Shown: one piece after another, positions 39,687 to 47,104 of the stretch
How the letters are laid out: the number at the start of each line of letters is the position of its first letter
Position numbering within the stretch: position 1 is the stretch's first letter
Assembly: GCF_000260985.4 (NCBI RefSeq)
Contig: NC_017857.3
Coordinates: 310,001 to 374,000 of the forward strand
Reading direction: 5' to 3'
From: Methylophaga nitratireducenticrescens
GTDB lineage: Bacteria; Pseudomonadota; Gammaproteobacteria; Nitrosococcales; Methylophagaceae
Length of the DNA stretch: 64,000 bases
Made by a program: the position numbers and the translations under genes
Notes under the pieces: generated by a model
Told to the model about the DNA's origin: nothing
What the model saw: only the letters and a program-made list of their open reading frames with translations
Database searches by the model: none

Positions 39687-39696
39687 TTACAAAATC

Positions 39697-39779
<83 letters not shown>

Positions 39780-39783
<4 letters not shown>

Positions 39784-40925
39784 GCGGTTAGCTGAATTTC
39801 AGCTGGCCGCTTTTTTTTGCCTGCGGGAATTTTGCGGGAGTCCAGTCCCACAGGTTTCCTGAATAGCACGATTTTTGGATGACCACCAAAGGCATTTGGG
39901 CATAACTTTTCCACTTCCCTGAGTAGCCCCGTAATACTGTGCTGACAATATATATCAGTAGTCCTTTTGGGTTTATGGCCAAGCAGATCACGACAGTCCT
40001 CAAAAGAAGATCCCAAAGCTCTGAGACGTGTGCCGAAGGTGTGTCTCAGATCGTGTACTCTCAGCTCAGGCAGTTCAATCTTCTGTCGAGCGTTTTGCCA
40101 TCCCGTATTATTCATCTGGTAGAGCCCATTGCCACCATACGAAAAGACGAACTCAGGATGCTTGCCTCGCTGCCGCTCTACGATGTCACGGGCAATCCTG
40201 TTCAAAACGATTAATCGATCACGCTTCCCCTTAGTAAAAGCTTTGGGGATAACAAATACCGATATATTGAGTCCTGGAACAGTAACTTCCCAATGCCAGC
40301 GCAGATGACAGATCTCCTGATCTCGACAGCCAGTATTAAGTACAAACAGACTCATTTCTTTTAAATGTGTCGGCAACGCATTGAGTAAAGCCTTTTCTTC
40401 CTCCCAAGTAATGGGATAAGGCTCACGTTGTTGTTCTACTGGCAGCAGCTTTATAAAAGGCGCTTTAAGTAGCCAAGTGAGATTGTTTTCATCAATGAGC
40501 TCTCTCTCAGCAACATTCAGCACCCGCCTAACGATCTTCAGGCCATGATTAATCGTGTTAGTGGCTAGGTTAAGTTCCATACGCATAGCCACCCATTCAT
40601 CAAGAGTGTCACGATTAATCTCATCAAGCGGAAGATGACCAATATAGGGCACGACCTGCTTGAGTTTACTAATAGCACTATCGATAGACTTCTGATCGGC
40701 ATATTTTTTTATATACGCAGCAGCAGCCTCTTCAAATGTTCTCTTTGGGCGGATACCGAAAACGCGTGCTTGTCGGTCTGCTTCGATGAGGCAAATTAAT
40801 TGAGCTTCCGCCTCTGCGAGTGAACTTGTTGCACAGCTTTTGCAAATACGTCGCCCACCGATCCATTTGTCGATGTGCCAGATTCCATCTCTGTTAAAGA
40901 GCCCTGCGGGTTTTTTTCGTCCCAT
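39780..40925 (-). CDS. Tyrosine recombinase integrase of the element
   Basis: The 381-residue phage-type integrase performs site-specific integration into the tRNA 3' end. It has an N-terminal arm-binding part (WHIDKWIGGRRICKSC), a core-binding domain (about residues 60-150) and the catalytic domain with TGCRDQEICHLRW (Arg), the Lys strand, HDLRHTFGTRL (His, Arg), LLGHK and TDIYCQH (Tyr). AGGAGATGAATT precedes the ATG at 40925. Its first 130 nt overlap the AlpA-like gene in another frame, and its stop lies inside attL. The tail of about 35 residues past the Tyr is basic. Confidence 0.95.
39784..39818 (+). terminator. Element-borne terminator behind tRNA-Ile2
   Basis: GCGGTTAGCTG-AATTT-CAGCTGGCCGC pairs with one mismatch region and is followed by eight T residues. 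It terminates the rpoD-tRNA transcript after integration and overlaps the 3' end of the integrase gene on the other strand. Confidence 0.8.
39820..39836. repeat. 17-bp repeat near left end (possible integrase arm site)
   Basis: CCTGCGGGAATTTTGCG at 39820-39836 recurs exactly at 58772-58788, each close to an attachment repeat but at different distances (37 bp inside attL, 98 bp inside attR). It could be an arm-type recombinase site or a remnant of earlier integration. Confidence 0.5.
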
Positions 40926-41146
40926 AATTCATCTCCTGATGTCTTACCGGGACGCCCGTTGCTAGATATATAATGGTCCGCCCAGCGATCTAATTCAAGT
41001 CTGTCAAAAGCAATACCTTGTATTCCGATCGGGATCTCAGTGATGAATGGTCTGACAATGAGGTTAAAACGGTTGCGATCCATACCGAGATAACCTGGCG
41101 CATCGCGAAACCTAAGAATTCTTGGAAGAGGGGAATGGTTACTCAT
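40796..41146 (-). CDS. AlpA-like excisionase/regulator
   Basis: The 116-residue protein carries an AlpA/MerR-like HTH core in its first 65 residues: RILRFRDAPGYLGMDRNRFNLIV, then IPIGIQGIAFDRLELDRWADHYI, the usual place for a DNA-binding recombination directionality factor. The last 45 residues are polar and overlap the integrase N-terminus in a different frame, so this tail may be an add-on. It overlaps the upstream small gene by 4 nt, suggesting one transcript: small gene, alpA-like, int. Likely role is excision or control of integrase; this is inference. Confidence 0.75.
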   Translation of the reverse strand: MSNHSPLPRILRFRDAPGYLGMDRNRFNLIVRPFITEIPIGIQGIAFDRLELDRWADHYISSNGRPGKTSGDELWDEKNPQGSLTEMESGTSTNGSVGDVFAKAVQQVHSQRRKLN

Positions 41147-41364
41147 GACATACCCATCCCTAGATTAAGCATGAGTAAACTGTTCAGTAAAAATGAGAAT
41201 AAGGGTGGTCCTGTATTAGGATCGCAACCCCTTAAAAGCAGACGTTTTCTCTCCTCGGCGGCGTCAATCTCTGTCTGCATTTTTAGCTTCAGTTGATTAA
41301 ATAACGCCATATAATGTTCGGCGACTAACGACATACTCATAACGGTATGAATCAGTTGAAACAT
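41143..41364 (-). CDS. Small hypothetical protein upstream of alpA-like gene
   Basis: The 73-residue product has a Met-rich start, a helical charged middle (LKLKMQTEIDAAEERKRLLL) and a hydrophobic C-terminus (LFSFLLNSLLMLNLGMGM) that could be a membrane helix. GAGG 6 nt before the ATG and a 4-nt overlap with the next gene support that it is translated. I do not recognise the family. Confidence 0.55.
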   Translation of the reverse strand: MFQLIHTVMSMSLVAEHYMALFNQLKLKMQTEIDAAEERKRLLLRGCDPNTGPPLFSFLLNSLLMLNLGMGMS

Positions 41365-41464
41365 ATATACCTCTAATTATTGTCAGGGCGGGGCGTAACT
41401 ACGACCATAAAAATAGATTCCGCAGCGATGTATTTTTAGCCCCGCATGATTTTATATAGCCAAA

Positions 41465-41538
41465 TAAATACATTGATATACATTGTATATTGACATTGTA
41501 AGTCTAGTCAAATTATAATGTATATCAATGTATATTTA
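41465..41538. promoter_or_regulatory. Large inverted repeat, probable operator of the HTH gene
   Basis: The left arm at 41465-41489 and right arm at 41514-41538 are inverted copies sharing the core ACATTGATATACATT. The left arm also contains the odd palindrome TATACA-T-TGTATA (41477-41489). Related TGTATA motifs occur upstream of the homing endonuclease gene. The arrangement suits autoregulation of the divergently placed genes. Confidence 0.6.
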
Positions 41539-41550
41539 GAGCTAAGAAAT

Positions 41551-42252
41551 TACATGACAAATAAAATCACCATGCGGGCTCTCATAGATTTGAGCCCAAT
41601 TTCGATGACAAAAATTGCAAATCATGCAGGGGTTGACCAGGCTAATCTATCGGCTTGGTTCACTCAAGACCGTTATTTGAGTGACGATGCAATTGAAAGA
41701 GTCCAGTTTGTGCTTGGCGTAGATGATGATCAATTAACAACGTCTAAAGTATTTGTCTGGCGGGTAGGAAGAGACTTTGGGCAGCTCCAGCATCTCGTAA
41801 AAACCTGTTTCGATAAACCTAAATTAATGCCGCTCGTTAAAAAAAGAGTAAAGCGGTACGAACTAAGTGATTTGTTTTCACAGCCAATGGCAACACTCAC
41901 AGATGAAAGTGGCCACAAAGCATTGTTGATATTAAAAACATCTACCTTTAAAGACGCGATAAGTGATGCCAGAAAATTACCTTGGTTTTCTCCAGAATAT
42001 CTTGAAGACACTGAATGGTTAAAGCCAATTCAAGATAATAGTCGTTATCCATTTCCAACTCCGTTGCAAGCGTCTGCCGAAGCTATCCATGAATGGAAAA
42101 AAGGCTTTATATCGATTACAGACTTCAATGAGATGTTTAGGGGCGCCAATGTGATGAGCTGGGAACAAGTAATTGATGCAGCGACCGAGTTGGGGCTTAA
42201 GCCTGCACAGGTTATGGATTGGTTAAGGCATATAACGACTGGGCAAAAATGA
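41551..42252 (+). CDS. HTH-containing regulator of the element
   Basis: The product of about 233 residues has an N-terminal helix-turn-helix, MTKIANHAGVDQANLSAWFTQDRYLSDDAIERV (split), typical of phage-like repressors, then an unrecognised domain of about 150 residues with LMPLVKKRVKRYELSDLF and LLILKTSTFKDAI, and a second helical segment EVIDAA/LKPAQVMDWLRH near the end. A frame opens at 41518, but that start lies within the inverted-repeat operator; ATG 41551 is preferred. It faces away from the int operon and toward mob genes. Likely controls excision or mobilization. Confidence 0.7.
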   Translation, partial: YMTNKITMRALIDLSPISMTKIANHAGVDQANLSAWFTQDRYLSDDAIERVQFVLGVDDDQLTTSKVFVWRVGRDFGQLQHLVKTCFDKPKLMPLVKKRVKRYELSDLFSQPMATLTDESGHKALLILKTSTFKDAISDARKLPWFSPEYLEDTEWLKPIQDNSRYPFPTPLQASAEAIHEWKKGFISITDFNEMFRGANVMSWEQVIDAATELGLKPAQVMDWLRHITTGQK

Positions 42253-42333
42253 CTTTCGTGCAATCAATTATTTTTATCGTTAACTCGAATACCGCGCCAG
42301 GAAATCACATGAGTGATATTTTGGGATCTGGTT

Positions 42334-42385
42334 TAAGCCAGCCTACCTCGGACCCCAAAACTTGCGTTTTGTGACCGAGGGCTGG
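42334..42385 (-). other. oriT: Origin of transfer (oriT) with ColE1-type nic sequence
   Basis: On the minus strand 42341-42334 reads CTGG-CTTA, the nic sequence of ColE1-type plasmids, placing the nick between 42338 and 42337. Next to it is a long hairpin: CCTCGG (42346) pairs with CCGAGG (42375), and CAAAAC-TTGC-GTTTTG forms the tip. It lies 80 nt before mobC, the standard location. The nick strand would lead mob genes into the recipient last. Confidence 0.75.
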
Positions 42386-42421
42386 TGAGGGGCGCTGCCC
42401 CTTCAAACCCCTGGAGAGTAG

Positions 42422-42787
42422 ATGACTGCTGATAAAAAAAAGAAGGAAACTAAAGATAGACAGCTCAAGGTCAGGCTTACCGAAAACGAGTTTGCCAAGC
42501 TTAAAAAGGCAGCGGATGCTGATGGTGTAACGTTGGCCAATTATGCCCGCAGACAGCTTGCCCTTGATACCTTAAAGCGTAGCCCTGTAGGCAGGATGAC
42601 CTATCGTAAATATACACCTGTCGATCCTGACTTATTACGTCAGATCAGCCGGCTCGGCAACAACCTTAACCAGATAGCTAGAAGGGTCAACCAGAACGAT
42701 TTCGACACATCGCTTGATTTATTAAAGACCTTGCTCACCATCGAGCGCAGGTTGAAACGGGTACAGGATGCACATCAAATTTCTTGA
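42422..42787 (+). CDS. mobC: Mobilization accessory protein MobC
   Basis: MobC binds oriT and helps the relaxase open DNA. The 121-residue protein has an N-terminal ribbon-helix-helix region after a Lys-rich start (QLKVRLTENEFAKLKKAADADGVTLANYARRQL, split) and the family hallmark LLRQISRLGNNLNQIARRVN. Its last 20 nt overlap the relaxase start. CTGGAGAG precedes the ATG. It follows the oriT directly. Confidence 0.92.
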   Translation: MTADKKKKETKDRQLKVRLTENEFAKLKKAADADGVTLANYARRQLALDTLKRSPVGRMTYRKYTPVDPDLLRQISRLGNNLNQIARRVNQNDFDTSLDLLKTLLTIERRLKRVQDAHQIS

Positions 42788-44573
42788 ACATGGTACCGGT
42801 CAAGTTCTTGATGCCGTGGAATACCTGTTGGCTGTCACTGATGCGAAAGGTGAACGCAGAGCTGGCGTTGAGATTCGTCGTGGCGATTTATACCAGTTAG
42901 CTTCACTGGCAGACAGTTTGGACTTCAAGTATCGCTACAGCAGCGCGGTGGTTTCCTTCCACCCTGACGATATGCCCACCGACGAACAGCTTGAGACGCT
43001 TACCGACGAATTTGAGAGGACGGCTTTTGCCGGGATGGATCCCGAACAATATTCTTGGGGCGTAGTAAGGCATGATGACAATCTGGGAGGCTTTCATCTT
43101 CATATCATTATTGCCCGAGTCGAGCTGAGAACGGGTAGGTCTTTCAATCCTGCGCCACCGGGTTGGCAAAAAACCTTCGATCCACTGAGAGACCACTTCA
43201 ACACAAGGTATGGATGGAAAAGTCCTGACATCGATGCTCACCCGGAAAATGCGAGGGTAATTCAGCCGGGACACAGGGTATACCGGGATGTCAGAACTGC
43301 CGTGACCAGCGGCCTCGAAGATCCGAGGCAGGCCATTATTGAATATGTTCAGACGGGCATCGTGAGCGGCTTAGTCAAAGACCGTAAGGACATGATTGCT
43401 TACTTGGAAGAAGCAGGATTCGAAATATCCCGTGCCGGTAAAAATTACATCACCGTAATGGATCCCGATCTTGAATCAGGTAACCGTTGGCGATTAAAAG
43501 GAGCCCTATTTGATGAAAACTTTGACTTTGACCGAACGCTTGCAGCAAAAGCAGCAAGAAGAAATGGCGTTGATAGAAAACCAGACTCGGCAGCAGCTGC
43601 AACATTTTACAGACAGCTTGAAAAAAAACGTGGGGAGCGAGCTCAATATAATCAAAAAAAGTATCAGCAATCAAAAAACAGTGCTACTCGCCGAAATCAA
43701 CGAGCTATCAAATCTCAGACAGAAGTGGCACAAGAAATGGAGGCTGATTTGGCTTATGCCGCTCTTGGTGAGTCTCTCCCTGCTGTTGTTGCCAGTACTG
43801 GTGATTCAGTACGAAATTTGGCAACTGGAGCAACTCAAAGCCGAGGTTCAGAATCAGAACCGGCTGTTGAGTCAGCTCAAAGACGCGCAAAAAAAACTGA
43901 AAGTCAAGAATTGCGACGGCAGGACTTGCGTGCAAATCGACGAAACAGCCCCGCAGTACAACAACGGTTACCGGATCCTTCGGCAGTAAAGAGAGACGTA
44001 CCCACTCAACCACGTAGACAAAAACAGCTGTTTGGCGAAATCCTGCCTTTCAATGATATTCAACACATTGATTTGAATAAGAGGCTTTTGCGATTTAATG
44101 ATGGAAGCCAAATCGAAGTAGGTAAAACAAGCCTTACAGCAAAAAAGATGAGTGACAAGAAAGCCGCAATACGCTTGATTGCCGGCTCAAAGGCCAGGCA
44201 TTGGCAAGTGATCAAACTTAGCGGCAGTCTGGCATTTTTCGAGCTGGCTGCCGAACTTGCTTTTAAAGAAGGCATTGATGTTGTTCCCCTCACACCCCAA
44301 CAGAAAATGATTATGGAGAAGATGTATGAGCGAGAACGTATTAACCGAGCTCGAGCGGCAATTGCTGAGACAATTACAAAGTCAGAGCGACGCCTTGATG
44401 TTATCAAATCAGCGTCTCAGCGATCTCGAGAGTTGCATGCACGTTTTACTAAAGAAGTTGGACGAAATTGGTTTAGTCAACCTGGAAATGGATTGATTGA
44501 TTCTATATGGTTTAATAAGGAACAAGCATCACAGATACAAAAATCACAGCAACAGAAGAAGACTATTTCATAA
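42768..44573 (+). CDS. mobA: MOB-P family relaxase with C-terminal LPD7-like domain
   Basis: The relaxase nicks oriT, stays bound to the 5' end and pilots the strand into the recipient. The N-terminal third has the relaxase fold: SSAVVSFHPDDMP, and the metal-binding histidines in VVRHDDNLGGFHLHIIIAR (about residues 102-118). A catalytic Tyr is likely among those near residues 19-57. The C-terminal part (about residues 430-520) resembles the LPD7 domain of ColE1/RSF1010-type relaxases (LLRFNDGSQIEVGKTSLTAKK). The middle is low-complexity because it also encodes the nested mbeB-like gene in the +1 frame. Confidence 0.9.
   Translation: MHIKFLEHGTGQVLDAVEYLLAVTDAKGERRAGVEIRRGDLYQLASLADSLDFKYRYSSAVVSFHPDDMPTDEQLETLTDEFERTAFAGMDPEQYSWGVVRHDDNLGGFHLHIIIARVELRTGRSFNPAPPGWQKTFDPLRDHFNTRYGWKSPDIDAHPENARVIQPGHRVYRDVRTAVTSGLEDPRQAIIEYVQTGIVSGLVKDRKDMIAYLEEAGFEISRAGKNYITVMDPDLESGNRWRLKGALFDENFDFDRTLAAKAARRNGVDRKPDSAAAATFYRQLEKKRGERAQYNQKKYQQSKNSATRRNQRAIKSQTEVAQEMEADLAYAALGESLPAVVASTGDSVRNLATGATQSRGSESEPAVESAQRRAKKTESQELRRQDLRANRRNSPAVQQRLPDPSAVKRDVPTQPRRQKQLFGEILPFNDIQHIDLNKRLLRFNDGSQIEVGKTSLTAKKMSDKKAAIRLIAGSKARHWQVIKLSGSLAFFELAAELAFKEGIDVVPLTPQQKMIMEKMYERERINRARAAIAETITKSERRLDVIKSASQRSRELHARFTKEVGRNWFSQPGNGLIDSIWFNKEQASQIQKSQQQKKTIS
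43513..43989 (+). CDS. MbeB/MobB-like mobilization protein nested in the relaxase gene
   Basis: Entirely inside mobA in the +1 frame, 158 residues. It has an N-terminal coiled coil LTERLQQKQQEEMALIENQT and FTDSLKKN like the MbeB N-terminal family, then a strong membrane helix (IWLMPLLVSLSLLLLPVLVI, about residues 78-97) and a second coiled coil with LEQLKAEVQNQ. AAAAGGAG lies 9 nt before the ATG at 43513. ColE1 mbeB and RSF1010 mobB are also nested in their relaxase genes, and tether the relaxosome to the membrane or stabilise it. The same role is inferred. Confidence 0.8.
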   Translation: MKTLTLTERLQQKQQEEMALIENQTRQQLQHFTDSLKKNVGSELNIIKKSISNQKTVLLAEINELSNLRQKWHKKWRLIWLMPLLVSLSLLLLPVLVIQYEIWQLEQLKAEVQNQNRLLSQLKDAQKKLKVKNCDGRTCVQIDETAPQYNNGYRILRQ

Positions 44574-44587
44574 ACCTTTTCTACTAA

Positions 44588-44935
44588 TTAATCGGATTTA
44601 TTGGAAGTAGAGTATTTAAAACAGAGAATACCTTCAGTCTCATCAGAGAAAAGTTCATTTTGGATACGTGCTTTACCAAATAACTGATATAAAACGTGCA
44701 GTCCATCTTCGCAAGGATGTCCTGGTTGACCCAGCAAAGAGTAAGTAGAACCGGATTTGGTTTTACCAATTTTTTTCTCTTCATCAAACTCTAGAATGAG
44801 TGTGCTGAAACGAGCCAGTCGATCATTCAAGCTATAGCCGATGAAAAATTCTCCTGACTCTCCAGATGGCAAGTTTAAACAGATGATATTCCAGTTAATC
44901 AATTGAATATCTGAACGGGGCAAACCAATCAGCAT
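44588..44935 (-). CDS. Small hypothetical protein downstream of AAA+ ATPase
   Basis: The 115-residue product begins MLIGLPRSDIQLINW and shows beta-like segments (SGEFFIGYSLNDRLARFSTLILEF), then SGSTYSLLGQPGHPCEDGLHVLYQL. No family is recognised. AAGGAGA 6 nt before the ATG at 44935 supports this start; the frame extends to 44998. It follows the Lon-like ATPase by 59 nt on the same strand, so it may be its partner or substrate adaptor. It faces the relaxase end-on. Confidence 0.65.
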   Translation of the reverse strand: MLIGLPRSDIQLINWNIICLNLPSGESGEFFIGYSLNDRLARFSTLILEFDEEKKIGKTKSGSTYSLLGQPGHPCEDGLHVLYQLFGKARIQNELFSDETEGILCFKYSTSNKSD

Positions 44936-44994
44936 TACTTTCTCCTTGTGAGTAATAGTTGTCTGCTCTAGCTGGTGTTTTGTATTAGCTTCTC

Positions 44995-46083
44995 TCAAAT
45001 TTCGGCCAAAAACCCGATGCCCCTTGCTTTTGGCTTGGTTAATGAGGAGGAGACATCTTTTGGTAGAATCACGATTGGTTTAACTTTAGCTTTTGAACGC
45101 TGTACTGCATTCGCCATAGCATTTTCAAGCTGGATCCTTGCTATACGAGGAGATACAGTTACAAGCTTATTAATAACTTTTAAATCGAGCTCAACAGCAA
45201 AGTGTTCTCCCCAAGGTTCCAATAACAGCTCAGTGTAAATAGAGCGGACAATGGCTATTGATTGCTCTTTTGTTGGCAGAGGGATCGTTATCTCTAACAT
45301 CCGAGATCGAATCGGTTCTGGGATCCTTTCGGGATAATTAGCAGACGCTATCCAAATGATTGAGCTGACATCAAAAGGAATTTCCAGGTACTCATCAATA
45401 AATCGTTTGGCGGTGTGCTTTTCTAAAAGACTGTACATTGGACCCATTGGATCGTGTCTTGTATCAACCGATGCTTTGTCGAGCTCATCCAACATAATAA
45501 TGGGATTGGCAAAACGGCTAGATCGTATGCTGTTGCTGATAAAACCCGGTTTGCTGTCACTCCATGAGCTGGCACCACCTGCAACGACAAAGCCTGATGA
45601 CACTGTAGAGTAATCGAGCGAATAAAAGTCTGTACCTAATACTGATGCCAGCTCGGAAATAAATCGTGTTTTGCCTACACCAGGAGGCCCAGACAGCAAC
45701 AGGGGAGGCATTGAAAAAAGGTTGGGCGTCACTAAGCTTCCCAGTAAACATGCATTCTTACAAATATTGATAACGTCACTGAAATTACCAAACCGTTTGG
45801 CTAGGTCATCAAGCTTATGGATTACCTCAGGTTCGGGAGCAGCTAAAGGCTTATGATTGGGCTCTTTTAGTAGAGCCCGCAGAATCATTTTTCGTTTGCC
45901 GCTGGTTTCATTGTCGTACACACGATTGACTAGGGATTTGTCATAAATAACTTTATGGTTTTTTGCTGACAAGGCTGCTTGTACCAACATCTCATCATAG
46001 GATTCTTCATCAAAAAACATGGGAGGTTGAGTCTTATTGGCTTCTGCTTTATCAATTAATTTATGTAATGTGGACTTATCCAT
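44995..46083 (-). CDS. Lon-like AAA+ ATPase without protease domain
   Basis: The product of about 362 residues has a helical N-terminal part (about 1-115) and an AAA+ module similar to that of Lon: Walker A SGPPGVGKTR (131-140), pore segment SSGFVVAGGASSWSDSKPG, Walker B IIMLDELDKA (195-204), sensor 1 IWIASANYPE and arginine finger EPIRSRM. The Lon Ser-Lys peptidase domain is absent; the protein ends after the lid. The ATG at 46083 has GAGA at 7 nt; 46110 is an alternative. It sits between the small unknown gene and a LAGLIDADG gene. A remodelling or anti-defence role is conceivable. Confidence 0.82.
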   Translation of the reverse strand: MDKSTLHKLIDKAEANKTQPPMFFDEESYDEMLVQAALSAKNHKVIYDKSLVNRVYDNETSGKRKMILRALLKEPNHKPLAAPEPEVIHKLDDLAKRFGNFSDVINICKNACLLGSLVTPNLFSMPPLLLSGPPGVGKTRFISELASVLGTDFYSLDYSTVSSGFVVAGGASSWSDSKPGFISNSIRSSRFANPIIMLDELDKASVDTRHDPMGPMYSLLEKHTAKRFIDEYLEIPFDVSSIIWIASANYPERIPEPIRSRMLEITIPLPTKEQSIAIVRSIYTELLLEPWGEHFAVELDLKVINKLVTVSPRIARIQLENAMANAVQRSKAKVKPIVILPKDVSSSLTKPKARGIGFLAEI

Positions 46084-46143
46084 AATTATTCTCAGTAAAA
46101 TTGTTTGCATACCTCAACCGCCCGGTTGGGGTATGTGAACAGC

Positions 46144-46653
46144 TCATTTCAGCCGTGAGATCTTCTGTGCCCACTTTTCCCGAATTTTGTAAATTTCTGG
46201 TGGCCATCCTTTGGCCCCTGGACGTTTACCCATAAGACCCTCCTCCCACATGGCAAAGACGGCATCTGCTTCATGCCCTTTTCGCTTCAAGTAAGGACGG
46301 ATTTTGTTAAGAACATTCAATGCATGCCGGCTATCAAATACTAAAGAATACGTTTGACGGTTCATCTTTTCTGTCCGCACACCTTTATTGATTGCTCCAG
46401 ACTCACCGATAATATTTTTGAAGTGCTCCAGCACCTCGAGGTTATTTTGGGTAATGGCCACTTTCAAACGATGAGAGATAGTGTCATAGCCTTTACGCGT
46501 TTGCCTTGCAATGCCAATCCAGCCTTCACCATCGATAAAACCACCTGCCCATGATAATGCCATCATTTCTTTGATTGATACTTCATCTAGGTAAGAAGTT
46601 GTTTGGTCCAAAATATGATTTTCCGTAGAGATTGATTCTTTTGAGAGTGACAT
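46144..46653 (-). CDS. Free-standing LAGLIDADG endonuclease
   Basis: The 169-residue protein has one LAGLIDADG helix (LSWAGGFIDGEGWIGIAR, about residues 33-50) with the acidic catalytic residue, then the beta-sheet saddle with HRLKVAITQNNLEVLEHFKN and YSLVFDSRHALNVLNKI typical of the LAGLIDADG_1 fold. One motif implies a homodimer. It is not inside an intron or intein: the flanking genes on both sides are separate. It lies 34 nt upstream of the AAA+ gene start. It could act as a homing enzyme for the element or be tamed as a regulator. Confidence 0.85.
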   Translation of the reverse strand: MSLSKESISTENHILDQTTSYLDEVSIKEMMALSWAGGFIDGEGWIGIARQTRKGYDTISHRLKVAITQNNLEVLEHFKNIIGESGAINKGVRTEKMNRQTYSLVFDSRHALNVLNKIRPYLKRKGHEADAVFAMWEEGLMGKRPGAKGWPPEIYKIREKWAQKISRLK

Positions 46654-46674
46654 ATATACATCCTATAAAAGTTT

Positions 46675-46752
46675 ACAATGTATACCTGTTGGGGCCAAAA
46701 AAAACTGGCGCAAAGCAAGTGACATTTGAAACTAATGGTATACGATGTATAC
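46675..46752. promoter_or_regulatory. TGTATA-type motifs upstream of the endonuclease gene
   Basis: ACAATGTATAC at 46675-46685 and GTATAC-GAT-GTATAC at 46738-46752 resemble the palindrome TATACATTGTATA at 41477. They lie just upstream of the endonuclease start; the second overlaps the end of the XRE gene. Control by the same element-encoded repressor is suggested. Confidence 0.4.
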
Positions 46753-46962
46753 TTTTTTGTCAAGTACTTTATAATTAACTTTATGTTTGATACAAAACAA
46801 TTCTAATAATCCATCAGGGATAGTTCTTGCTGTAGGTTTATCAGTATCACGCTCCCAACTAATCCAAGTTTGGCGTTCAACGCGGACTGATTCTGCTGCT
46901 TCAGCTTGGGTTAAACCTAGCTCTTTACGTAATTTTTTTAATTGGTTCGGCTCGACCGGCAT
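46732..46962 (-). CDS. XRE-family HTH regulator
   Basis: The 76-residue protein is almost entirely one Cro/C1-type HTH: LKKLRKELGLTQAEAAESVRVERQTWISWERDTDKPTART (split), followed by a short strand end KVLDKKVYIVYH. It opens the minus-strand run XRE - endonuclease - AAA+ - small protein. The ribosome site is weak (AGG at 11 nt). It is the last AT-rich gene before the abrupt rise in GC at about 47.0 kb. Confidence 0.8.
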   Translation of the reverse strand: MPVEPNQLKKLRKELGLTQAEAAESVRVERQTWISWERDTDKPTARTIPDGLLELFCIKHKVNYKVLDKKVYIVYH

Positions 46963-47104
46963 TATGTATAAGGCCTAATTCATGATTAATTAAATTATAC
47001 TCGCACACACCGCTTCGCACTGCTTGAAAATATCCCTGGAACGGCAGGACCGCATCTGCCTGACCTAGGGCCTGCGTGACCGATTTCTGCTAATCCTAAA
47101 TGGC

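Noticed and set aside
46144-46653. LAGLIDADG domain as part of an intein or group I intron
   Set aside because: The flanking genes are complete and separate, with no splice motifs or extein halves.
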